Positions 1 to 5,495 of a stretch of 7,924 nt of DNA are shown piece after piece; positions within the stretch are counted from its first letter, which is position 1; each line of letters starts with the position of its first letter. Under the pieces are notes generated by a model. It worked only from the letters and a program-made list of their open reading frames with translations, did not search any database and was not told the DNA's origin. This DNA comes from Deltaproteobacteria bacterium (GTDB lineage Bacteria > Desulfobacterota > Desulfobacteria > Desulfobacterales > Desulfatibacillaceae): assembly GCA_021815525.1 (NCBI GenBank), contig JAKAGN010000115.1, forward strand, positions 1 through 7,924, written 5' to 3'. Position numbers and translations under genes: made by a program.

Positions 1-7
1 GCTGGCC

Positions 8-883
8 ATGACGCTTATTGTGCTCGCCGGCTTCAACTCTGTTGCGATGGGCGCGGAGGCCCCGGGCGGGCCTTCCGTCTCCCCCGCTGTCCGGGAAGGC
101 ATGAACCGCATGATCCGGGCCGGGGTGCCGGAGGGCGAGGCCATTCGGCTCACGCTTCGCATGGAGGAAAACCGTTTCGGCGAGGCGGATATTCTCCGCG
201 TCCAGGACATGGTGGCGCAATGCGCAGCGTCGGGACTGCCCGCGGAGCCCCTGATCTCCAAGGCCCTCGAGGGCATGGCCAAGAAGGTGGAGTCGCGTCT
301 CATCATTGCGGCCATGGAAACCGTGAGGGCGCGGCTGGCCTTCGGCCGCAGCGAGGCGGCCCGGCTTTCGCGCGACGGGGCGCAGGTCCGGCGGCTTTCG
401 GATGACATCGTGGCGGGCATGGCGGCGGGAATCCGCGAGGAGGACGTCCGGCGCATAGGCGAACGCCTCAGAACCCGGGACCAGGCCCGCGATCCGGGCC
501 TGTGCGAGGCCGCCTACGAGTCGGCCCGGGACCTCGCCCGGATGGGCGTGTCCTCCCGGATCGCCGCCGACGCCGTGGAGGCGGGTCTCCAGGGCGGCTA
601 CACGGGAGCCCAGATGCGCGCCATGACCGGCTCCTTCGAGGCCCAGGCCGTCGGCAGGCCGCCCGAGGAACTGGGCCGGCAGTTCACCCGGGACATCAAA
701 TCGGGCGTGGATCCTTCGAGGCTCGGTACGGTTCCGCGGGGAACGGGCTCCGGGCCCGGCCTGGGCGGCCCCGGACCCGGCGGTTCCGGGCCAAGCGGGG
801 CCGGGCCGGGAGGAGGCGGACAGGGCAGGGGCGGATCCGGGCCGGGCGGCGGAGGCAGAGGCGGCGGCCGCGGCGGAAGATAG
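8..883 (+). CDS. Exported helical protein with Gly/Pro-rich C-terminal tail, function unknown (5' end may lie outside window)
   Basis: I do not recognise this family. The first 18 or so residues are hydrophobic and end in MGAEA, which fits the late part of a Sec signal peptide with cleavage after MGA. No n-region is visible, and the frame stays open to the left edge (codons CTG GCC before the ATG), so the true start may lie upstream of the window. Residues about 20-240 are rich in Ala, Arg, Glu and Met and look all-helical. From about residue 242 the protein turns into a low-complexity Gly/Pro/Ser tail ending in Gly-Arg repeats. Strong G/C third-position bias supports coding. The stop is TAG. 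It converges on the lipid-kinase-like gene with a 47-base gap and no clear terminator between them. A periplasmic or surface location is inferred from the signal peptide only. Confidence 0.75.
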   Translation: MTLIVLAGFNSVAMGAEAPGGPSVSPAVREGMNRMIRAGVPEGEAIRLTLRMEENRFGEADILRVQDMVAQCAASGLPAEPLISKALEGMAKKVESRLIIAAMETVRARLAFGRSEAARLSRDGAQVRRLSDDIVAGMAAGIREEDVRRIGERLRTRDQARDPGLCEAAYESARDLARMGVSSRIAADAVEAGLQGGYTGAQMRAMTGSFEAQAVGRPPEELGRQFTRDIKSGVDPSRLGTVPRGTGSGPGLGGPGPGGSGPSGAGPGGGGQGRGGSGPGGGGRGGGRGGR

Positions 884-930
884 AAGCCTTTTCAAAAATC
901 TCGGTGCAGCCCTTATTTGTGGATAAGCCC
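884..930. other. Convergent intergenic gap without a clear terminator
   Basis: These 47 bases separate two convergent genes. The only structure seen is a weak CTTAT/ATAAG stem with a 6-base loop and no T-run, so I do not call a terminator here. Confidence 0.4.
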
Positions 931-1911
931 TTAAAACCAGAAGGACGCTATTCCGGCGCAGACCACGGGGATGGTGAAGTTGTCGTTGATGCGCTGGCTC
1001 GCAAGCTCCGTTGCGGCGCCGGCCGCGGCGGTGGTGAGGGACGCTACGATCATCACGGAAAGGGATGTGGCCGGAGCGGCAAGCGCCAGGAACACCAGGC
1101 AGGTGAGGAGGGAAACGCCGAAAAAGGTCCCTGTGCCGACGAAGCTTTTTTCCCGCCATATTTTTTTGCGCCCAAAGCGCCTGCCGGCAAGGGACGCGGC
1201 GGGGTCGCCGAAGGCCAGCACCAGAATGCCAAGCTCGAGGGCCGTCTTGGGGCAGATGGCCGTCATGAGGCAGAGGGCGGCCAGGTAGTAGGTGGCTGCG
1301 TTGGGGCGAAAGCGCTCCCTTGGCCGGACGATCATGGAAAAGACGCGGTCCACCAGGAAGTCGTTCCAGCGGTCCGAAAAGCGCCGCGAGATTTCAAGGC
1401 TCGTGAACAAGGAAAAGAGGCCAAGGAGGATGGCCAGGGCCTGGGTCTTGGTGAGGACGAACTGGTAAAGCACCACGGCCAGGAGCCCTGTTGCGACGTG
1501 AAACACGTTGCGGTAGTAGTTGGTGGGCTTCAAGTGCCGGAGGGCCGAGGCGGGCTCGGGCTCCAGGGCCCGGATGTGGAAGAGAAGCGCCTCGTAGGTG
1601 CGGGAGAGCCCCCGGCGGATCTGTGCGAGGCGCGCGGCGCTCTCGCCTTCGGAAAGCTCCCGGGCGCACTGGGCGAGGCTCTCGGCGGCCTCGTGGGCCA
1701 CGTCGGCCAATGCCTTGTGGCGGTCCGCGAAGGCCTGGCGCACTGAAGCGGCGCGGGTTGCAAGCTCGGCCCCCGCGCGGGACATGGCGTTTCGCCAGCT
1801 CTCGTCCCTCAGGCGCGGCCTCTGTATGGAGACGATGAAGCGGAAAAGATCGCCGCCCAAGCTGGAAAGTGACTCTCCCGTCAAAAAGCCGTTTTCAAGC
1901 GTAATCTCCAT
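931..1911 (-). CDS. SEC59/DGK1/VTE5-family membrane protein (diacylglycerol/polyprenol kinase-like)
   Basis: A 326-aa membrane protein. The C-terminal part, from about residue 128, carries the marks of the CTP-dependent lipid kinase family (dolichol kinase, yeast DGK1, phytol kinase VTE5), related to CDP-DAG synthases. Visible are an R-x3-H signature opening the first membrane segment (R134, H138), the GDPAASLAGRRFG motif (235-247), a KSFVGTG motif (255-261), and a late Glu (E302) followed by DN (310-311) and a Pro (P315). Several hydrophobic segments fall between 137 and 326. Family members phosphorylate diacylglycerol, dolichol or phytol at the membrane; the substrate here cannot be told. 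Residues 1-127 form a soluble, helix-rich extension with no membrane segment, which is unusual for the core family. The ATG at 1909-1911 is preceded by an AGGGG-type site. The stop is TAA. It is probably host chromosomal rather than prophage. Confidence 0.85.
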   Translation of the reverse strand: MEITLENGFLTGESLSSLGGDLFRFIVSIQRPRLRDESWRNAMSRAGAELATRAASVRQAFADRHKALADVAHEAAESLAQCARELSEGESAARLAQIRRGLSRTYEALLFHIRALEPEPASALRHLKPTNYYRNVFHVATGLLAVVLYQFVLTKTQALAILLGLFSLFTSLEISRRFSDRWNDFLVDRVFSMIVRPRERFRPNAATYYLAALCLMTAICPKTALELGILVLAFGDPAASLAGRRFGRKKIWREKSFVGTGTFFGVSLLTCLVFLALAAPATSLSVMIVASLTTAAAGAATELASQRINDNFTIPVVCAGIASFWF

Positions 1912-1929
1912 GCGTTAAGCCCCTGCGCA

Positions 1930-1966
1930 GCCCCCGCCGGACATGGGTCCCGGGGGCGTTTTTTTT
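1930..1966 (+). terminator. Strong intrinsic terminator reading on the plus strand
   Basis: The stem GCCCCCG (1930-1936) pairs with CGGGGGC (1951-1957). Inside it GGAC (1939-1942) pairs with GTCC (1947-1950) around an ATGG tetraloop, leaving a two-base CC bulge. The hairpin is followed at once by G and eight Ts (1958-1966), the classic rho-independent shape. It points along the plus strand, yet no plus-strand gene ends nearby. It sits 18 bases upstream of the minus-strand lipid-kinase-like gene and may block antisense reading or end an unseen small RNA. Confidence 0.75.
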
Positions 1967-2147
1967 ATGAGGAGGCCCCTTCCCCCATCTCAGGAGGCGG
2001 GCTGACAACAAATTGTAGAATACCAAAACGAAGGGCGGCGCGGAAGGGAAAAAATAGGGCCCGGTGCATAAGCCCGGGAAGAAAAGCGCTTGCAAAAGGG
2101 GAGAAGATGGGGCATACAAAAACGCCGCAACGGTTCCGGCGGGCCTT

Positions 2148-2170
2148 GAAGCGCCCGGACCGGGCGCTTC
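2148..2170. repeat. Perfect 10-bp inverted repeat upstream of tRNA-Ser
   Basis: GAAGCGCCCG (2148-2157) and CGGGCGCTTC (2161-2170) are perfect reverse complements separated by GAC. The right arm ends nine bases before the tRNA 5' end. Neither side carries a T-run, so it is not a standard terminator. It could be a leader hairpin in the tRNA precursor or a protein-binding palindrome; the sequence does not decide. Confidence 0.7.
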
Positions 2171-2179
2171 GAAACATGC

Positions 2180-2274
2180 GGAGAGATGGCCGAGTTGGCT
2201 GAAGGCGCTCGCCTGCTAAGCGAGTGTAGGGGCTTAAACCTCTACCATGGGTTCGAATCCCATTCTCTCCGCCA
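2180..2274 (+). tRNA. tRNA-Ser (anticodon GCU)
   Basis: A complete class II tRNA. The acceptor arm GGAGAGA (2180-2186) pairs with TCTCTCC (2264-2270), followed by discriminator G (2271) and an encoded CCA (2272-2274). The anticodon stem CTCGC/GCGAG (2208-2212, 2220-2224) encloses CT-GCT-AA, giving anticodon GCU, which reads AGC and AGU serine codons. A long variable arm (2225-2246) is typical of tRNA-Ser. The T arm ATGGG-TTCGAAT-CCCAT (2247-2263) is perfect. Mobile-looking sequence begins soon after the 3' end, so this gene is a candidate phage attachment site, although no integrase or second core copy is visible in the window. Confidence 0.97.
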
Positions 2275-2638
2275 CGTTAATAAGCTGTAGCCCATTTTCT
2301 TTAATCACGCCTGTCGTTTATCGTTTACTTCCTGCTTAGCAAACTGCTTTTAAAAAATGCTCCGAAACGTATCCAATTGCGGGTACCATTCCTTCAACTC
2401 CCGGAACTCCAACAGCTGCCGTCTTCGGGCCCGCCGTTCGCACCGTCCGGGCCGGGCTCCGGCAAAAGCAGAAGGCGGGGCGAAAAAGCGGCACAAGGGC
2501 AATCGCCAGGCCGTGCTCACGCCCGCGAAAGCCGTGATCGTCAAGCCCGGCCGCCGTCCTGCCTCATTAGCGGCGTTCGAGCGTCTCATCGGCGGCTTTA
2601 TGGCAAGTTGCATTCAAAAGTAGAGCATTGAGGCTGAT
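2275..2638. other. Stretch without a convincing gene, next to tRNA-Ser
   Basis: About 360 bases with no gene I can support. Positions 2275-2365 are distinctly AT-rich, unlike the host-type flanks, and hold short runs such as CGTTTATCGTTTAC but no clear promoter or terminator. Positions 2366-2613 are GC-rich and open in more than one frame. On the minus strand, the last 20 or so codons before a TAA at 2350-2352 (ending LDTFRSIF) have a protein-like composition, but the upstream part is Arg/Pro/Ala-rich shadow-like sequence with no ribosome site. It may be the decayed end of an element integrated at the tRNA. Confidence 0.5.
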
Positions 2639-2866
2639 CTACGTTGAGCCCTTCTTCCCCAGCCTTCCAGGCTTCGAGCGGAAGGATGCGAAGCCATGGA
2701 AAATCTGCGACGAGGATTGTGAGGCCATCCTCGTCGCCACATCGGGGGGCCGTACCGCAAGTTGCCTCGCCAGACCCGCCTCGTCCATCTGATCCCGGGC
2801 GCGGGGGGCTTGTCCGCCACGCCATTTTTCCCGCTCCACATAGGCGGAAAACTCGTCGATGGAGGC
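2639..2866 (-). pseudogene. Decayed partial copy of the ORF A / ORF B junction
   Basis: Plus-strand positions 2793-2858 align with 4331-4399, the end of ORF A and start of ORF B, with about 57 of 66 bases matching plus small gaps; 18 bases (TAGGCGGAAAACTCGTCG) are identical. On the minus strand the copy reads DEFSA and then Tyr-Val where ORF A has DEFSA and TAG. It has lost two bases after the following Arg codon and one base further on, so the bases between those deletions are frameshifted; in the shifted frame KNGVADKPPAPG still resembles KNGTADEGPAPW of ORF B. The frame is closed by TGA just upstream (2867-2869), has no ribosome site, and ends at TAG (2639-2641). A later stretch, LARQLAVRPPDVATRMAS, resembles LPRILTGRPELATRIAS near the start of ORF A, suggesting a second, more diverged fragment. 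I read it as a remnant, probably not expressed. Confidence 0.6.
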
Positions 2867-2883
2867 TCAGCTGAACTGGAGGG

Positions 2884-3795
2884 CTATGGCGCGCCCCCAA
2901 AATGGCGGGCGGCCGCATCAATTAAATTCAGTATAATCCATGTATTCCACACGGAATGGAAAATTATCGGGACATAGATCGATTTGGTCTTATGAAACAT
3001 CAACCCAGAAGCCATCCCGGCAATAAAAACAATCAATAAATATATTAGCCCACCGCCTAAATGAACGATGGTGAAAAATATCGAGCTTACTATTAGTCCC
3101 AGAAACAGACCGAGCCGTTCTTTAAAATATTGAAAGGCTATTGACCTAAAAAATAATTCTTCAATTATAGGAGCATACACAATTGCTATAAATATATCAG
3201 CGATAACAATTTTTTCATCACCATATGCGTACCAAAAAATATCTTCAAGAAATTTGATATTAGTATTGTCGTTAATATTATTTCCAATAATGCTTAAAAT
3301 GGCCATTATTGCAAAAGAAATTATTACGATAAAAAAAATAAATATTAATGATTTAAGTTTTGGTAATTGAAATCCAAGAGTTAACTTATTATTATGCAAT
3401 ATAATAATAAGAATTACTGAGATCATAACCACAAACTGATAAGAACCGATATAAAAATGCTCAAAATAATATATGTATTGAGATCTAAAGTACTGCTTAA
3501 TCGTAGGATAAGCATTCCAATTTAAATAAATTGCTATAAATAATGATATCAGACATGCAAATGATAAGTGTGACAGACTTATTCCGTAAATTATTTTTTT
3601 TGATGAGAAATTTCTGCTCGCAGATGGATTATCAGCCAATACTTTTATTTTTGAAACAGTAAAAGAAAAAATACCTATAAATGCAATTTCTTGCATCCAT
3701 GAAAAAATTATTATAATCAAAGTATGAGCCATTAACCAGTTGAATTGTGATATAGGCTTTTGATCTGAAATTAAACTGGTGACCCAATTCAGCAT
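2884..3795 (-). CDS. CPBP (CAAX/Abi) family intramembrane protease, AT-rich cargo gene
   Basis: A 303-aa very hydrophobic protein with roughly eight membrane segments. The CPBP core is clear: EELFFR (E212, E213, R217; the EExxxR motif), FTIVH (F241, H245; the FxxxH motif) and HSVWN (H280, N284; the HxxxN motif). These are the expected catalytic and metal/water-binding positions of the Rce1/Abi protease family, so it is probably active. Known relatives cleave prenylated proteins, mature bacteriocins or give immunity to them, or are linked to phage abortive infection; the target here is unknown. The gene is strongly AT-rich and full of AAT/ATA-type codons, unlike every neighbour, so recent transfer is likely. 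The last codons (AAARHFGGAP) switch abruptly to GC-rich DNA near position 2916, suggesting a fused 3' end. The ATG at 3793-3795 follows a strong AGGAGGG site. It sits at the distal end of the late genes, a usual place for phage cargo genes. Confidence 0.9.
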   Translation of the reverse strand: MLNWVTSLISDQKPISQFNWLMAHTLIIIIFSWMQEIAFIGIFSFTVSKIKVLADNPSASRNFSSKKIIYGISLSHLSFACLISLFIAIYLNWNAYPTIKQYFRSQYIYYFEHFYIGSYQFVVMISVILIIILHNNKLTLGFQLPKLKSLIFIFFIVIISFAIMAILSIIGNNINDNTNIKFLEDIFWYAYGDEKIVIADIFIAIVYAPIIEELFFRSIAFQYFKERLGLFLGLIVSSIFFTIVHLGGGLIYLLIVFIAGMASGLMFHKTKSIYVPIIFHSVWNTWIILNLIDAAARHFGGAP

Positions 3796-3825
3796 AATAT
3801 TCCCTCCTGTTTATAATCTCGATGT

Positions 3826-3861
3826 CCCGGCCGGCCGGGAAAGGGAACCCGACCGGCCGGG
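3826..3861. repeat. GC-rich hairpin between ORF B and the CPBP gene
   Basis: CCCGGCCGGCCGGG (3826-3839) and CCCGACCGGCCGGG (3848-3861) can pair over 14 positions with one mismatch, around an 8-base loop. The first arm is also a perfect palindrome by itself. No T-run follows in either direction, so this is not a standard intrinsic terminator. It lies in the spacer after ORF B and before the CPBP ribosome site. It could slow transcription, protect mRNA ends, or mark the junction of the inserted cargo. Confidence 0.6.
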
Positions 3862-3891
3862 TATGTCTTTGCAGCATCGTACGGTCAGGCG

Positions 3892-4380
3892 CTAACGCTT
3901 TTTTTTCTGATCCGTATGCTGCATGATGTACGGCCACACCACATCGAAAGGCGGGGCCTCTTCCGCGGTCCAGCGGCCGGGATAGGCTTTCCTGACTTCA
4001 TCAGCCCAGAAAGGCCAGTCGAATGACCTCGCGAATGAGTAAGGCTGATGCTCGGGATCGCTCATAACGGTCTCGTATTGATGTTCATATTCTTTGCGGG
4101 AACCCTCGTAGCCTGCTTTTTCCGCGTCAAAGAGCTTTCGCAGGACATAGTTGAGTGGCCCTGTCCCCGCGGCTCTTCCGCCAAGACTCCGAAACCAGTC
4201 GCCGAGACCTGCGACCTCATTGCTTGAAGGAAGGTCGTCGCCTTCAATGTCCAAGGGCGTACTCGGGATCATACCGCCCAGGAGTCCGTTCCTGTCAAGG
4301 GAATCCTTCCCCCCGGAAAGCGCCGGGAGGTCCCAGGGCGCGGGACCCTCGTCCGCCGTGCCGTTTTTCACCCGCTTCAC
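3892..4380 (-). CDS. Unknown phage-associated protein (ORF B), in frame with ORF A across a TAG
   Basis: I do not recognise this 162-aa protein. It is soluble, without signal peptide or membrane segment. The N-terminal part (KNGTADEGPAPWD, then a Gly/Leu/Pro-rich stretch to about residue 45) looks disordered; the rest is rich in aromatic and charged residues (DWPFW, VVWPYI) and ends in a basic QKKKR. Third-position G/C bias supports real coding. The only N-terminal start is a GTG (4378-4380) directly after the TAG of ORF A, in the same frame, with no Shine-Dalgarno sequence before it. Three readings are possible: coupled translation after ORF A, a single ancestral protein of about 242 aa split by a nonsense mutation, or readthrough. 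The Tyr codon at the same place in the decayed copy favours an ancestral fusion. An internal ATG at Met-37 (MIPSTPLD) is another, weaker start. Confidence 0.6.
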   Translation of the reverse strand: MKRVKNGTADEGPAPWDLPALSGGKDSLDRNGLLGGMIPSTPLDIEGDDLPSSNEVAGLGDWFRSLGGRAAGTGPLNYVLRKLFDAEKAGYEGSRKEYEHQYETVMSDPEHQPYSFARSFDWPFWADEVRKAYPGRWTAEEAPPFDVVWPYIMQHTDQKKKR

Positions 4381-4620
4381 CTAGGCGGAAAACTCGTCGG
4401 GGGAAGCGTCCCGGAACCAGTCGGCCTTGCGGCGGTTGTCGAGCTTTTTGTCGTAGGCTTCCCGCTCGCGGTCAAAGGCATACTCGGGGCTCTGTTTCAC
4501 CGCCGTGAGCGCCGCGGCCGCCGGGTTCATGCTGGAAGCGATCCGCGTCGCCAATTCCGGCCGCCCGGTCAAAATTCGCGGCAGGTAGCGGTCCAACAGG
4601 TCGTCGTTGTGCGTGCTCAT
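4381..4620 (-). CDS. Small charged unknown protein (ORF A), possibly the N-terminal part of an A-B fusion
   Basis: A 79-aa soluble protein, highly charged and helical in the second half (about residues 43-70, with an EREAYDKKLDNRRKADW core). No known motif is seen. The start is the ATG at 4618-4620, chosen because an AGGGAG site lies about six bases before it; a longer reading to 4743 would run through a perfect hairpin and into the next gene. The stop TAG (4381-4383) is followed without a gap by the GTG of ORF B in the same frame. The A-end/B-start junction is duplicated in decayed form next to the CPBP gene. Its position directly after the lysis genes suggests a late-operon accessory gene, but no function can be assigned. 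Confidence 0.65.
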   Translation of the reverse strand: MSTHNDDLLDRYLPRILTGRPELATRIASSMNPAAAALTAVKQSPEYAFDREREAYDKKLDNRRKADWFRDASPDEFSA

Positions 4621-4645
4621 GATTTTCTCCCTGGAAGATTTTGCG

Positions 4646-4680
4646 GGGCCGGTCCCGCCGTGCCGCAACGGGACCGGCCC
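4646..4680. repeat. Perfect 12-bp inverted repeat before ORF A
   Basis: GGGCCGGTCCCG (4646-4657) and CGGGACCGGCCC (4669-4680) are exact reverse complements with an 11-base loop. It lies between the stop of the holin-like gene and the ribosome site of ORF A. The base after either arm is not a T-run, so a transcript hairpin or weak attenuating structure is more likely than a classical terminator. It shares the core GACCGGCC with the hairpin that follows ORF B. Confidence 0.7.
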
Positions 4681-4697
4681 TGCCGGTAACTTGCGTT

Positions 4698-4886
4698 TCA
4701 GCCTGCCATCATGCCTTTCCGCAGGAAAATCCCGATGAGGCACGTGATGCCGGTCTGAATCGCCTGTGCCGCCGTCATCTCGCCAGCGCAGAACGCGCCC
4801 GCGGCGGCTGCGATCCCGGCCACGCCGGTCCAGAAGGTCTTGGAGCGCAGAAGGGTCTTGGCTTCGACATTGGTATCGTTTGCCAT
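4698..4886 (-). CDS. Small holin-like membrane protein
   Basis: A 62-aa protein with a polar N-terminus (MANDTNVEAKTLLRSKTFW) and two likely membrane segments, about residues 18-34 (WTGVAGIAAAAGAFCAG) and 43-55 (IQTGITCLIGIFL), ending in a short basic tail. Size, the SKTFWTGVAG-type entry into the membrane and position near a lysozyme fit the small membrane proteins often called holins, which permeabilise the inner membrane so that the lysozyme reaches the cell wall. Holins share little sequence, so the role is inferred from shape and context. The ATG at 4884-4886 has an AAGGAAA site. The stop is TGA (4698-4700). Confidence 0.7.
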   Translation of the reverse strand: MANDTNVEAKTLLRSKTFWTGVAGIAAAAGAFCAGEMTAAQAIQTGITCLIGIFLRKGMMAG

Positions 4887-4914
4887 GTCCGTTTTCCTTT
4901 TTATGGGTTGTCCG

Positions 4915-5112
4915 TCAGTCCGCGTCCGGGAGGTCGTCGGGATTCTGTGACAGCCCCTTGGCGCGTGCCGCGGCGTAGGCGGCGTCCACCTGGTCGGCCG
5001 GCATGTGCGTGATTTGCGCGATGCCGGCGGCCGCGTCCAGAAAGAGCTTCACCAGCATGGGGCTGTAAGCCTCGACCGCCGCGAAAACGGCGTCCCTCGT
5101 GTTCCTGTCCAT
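4915..5112 (-). CDS. Unknown small protein in the lysis cassette
   Basis: A 65-aa protein without signal peptide or clear membrane segment. It is mostly helical by composition, with a moderately hydrophobic stretch at about residues 18-33 (PMLVKLFLDAAAGIAQI) and an acidic C-terminus (DDLPDAD). The ATG at 5110-5112 begins one base after the TGA of the lipoprotein gene, with an AGGAGG site inside the end of that gene, so the two are very probably co-translated. The family is not recognised. It lies between the lipoprotein and holin-like genes, so a role around lysis, such as a holin regulator, is possible but is only a guess from position. Confidence 0.65.
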   Translation of the reverse strand: MDRNTRDAVFAAVEAYSPMLVKLFLDAAAGIAQITHMPADQVDAAYAAARAKGLSQNPDDLPDAD

Positions 5113-5113
5113 G

Positions 5114-5482
5114 TCAGCCTCCTATCCTTCCAAGAAGGTCCAGAGCCTTGTCCTCCACGGCCGGGAGCGGCACAGCGCCCGTGTCCACGTAGCCGGAGTA
5201 AATGGTGAGCGCGTCGTAGGCTTCCCGAAGCGCCTGCTTGCGGGCCTTCAGGGATTCCCGCAGGGCGTTCCGGGCCGGGCCGTCCGCAGCGGTCTTCCAC
5301 CGGTCGTAATCGGCGAGGTAGCGCTCGTACTGGCCGGAGTAGATGTCCCACATGACGGCGGCCTTCTGCTTGGGGCCCATGACGCGCCAGGAGGCCGCGG
5401 CCCCGCCGCAGCCGGAAAACGCGGCCGCTCCCGCGAGGGCCAGGGCCAGCACAAGGACCAAAATTTTCCTCGAAACCGGCAT
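5114..5482 (-). CDS. Small lipoprotein, possible outer-membrane spanin
   Basis: A 122-aa protein with a short basic n-region (MPVSRK), a hydrophobic core (residues 7-20) and a lipobox-like AFSGC ending at Cys25; Phe at -3 is not the classical Leu, but the rest fits lipidation. The mature part is helical, rich in Tyr, Lys, Arg and Ala (QYERYLADYDRWK and what follows), then a short tail ending LDLLGRIGG. Rz1-type outer-membrane spanins are small phage lipoproteins near the lysozyme gene, so this is a candidate. It is longer and less Pro-rich than lambda Rz1, so another phage lipoprotein role stays open. The ATG at 5480-5482 follows an AAGGAGAGG site. The stop is TGA. Confidence 0.75.
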   Translation of the reverse strand: MPVSRKILVLVLALALAGAAAFSGCGGAAASWRVMGPKQKAAVMWDIYSGQYERYLADYDRWKTAADGPARNALRESLKARKQALREAYDALTIYSGYVDTGAVPLPAVEDKALDLLGRIGG

Positions 5483-5495
5483 GTTCCTCTCCTTT

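Noticed and set aside
502..1746. Long plus-strand open frame across the end of the first gene and the lipid-kinase-like gene
   Set aside because: It overlaps two well-supported genes in other frames, its translation is Gly/Arg/Pro-rich with no family motifs, and it arises from the high GC content.
2002..2021. CTGACA and TAGAAT promoter-like hexamers upstream of the tRNA
   Set aside because: The spacing is 8 bases instead of about 17, so they cannot form one sigma-70 promoter.
2350..2623. Open frames of 84-88 codons on both strands after the tRNA
   Set aside because: They overlap each other, lack ribosome sites and have Arg/Pro-biased shadow-like composition; only the last 20 or so minus-strand codons look protein-like, which is not enough to call a gene.
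3806..3820. TATAAA-like -10 element before the CPBP gene
   Set aside because: It overlaps the region directly before the ribosome site, leaving almost no leader, and no -35 match lies at the right distance.
4381..4383. Pyrrolysine or general stop recoding at the TAG between ORF A and ORF B
   Set aside because: Several genes in the window, including the CPBP and beta-helix genes, end in TAG, and no pyl-type gene or suppressor tRNA is visible. Loss by mutation or coupled translation is simpler.
4381..4743. Longer version of ORF A starting at 4743
   Set aside because: It would run through a perfect hairpin and overlap the holin-like gene; the ATG at 4618-4620 has a good AGGGAG site.
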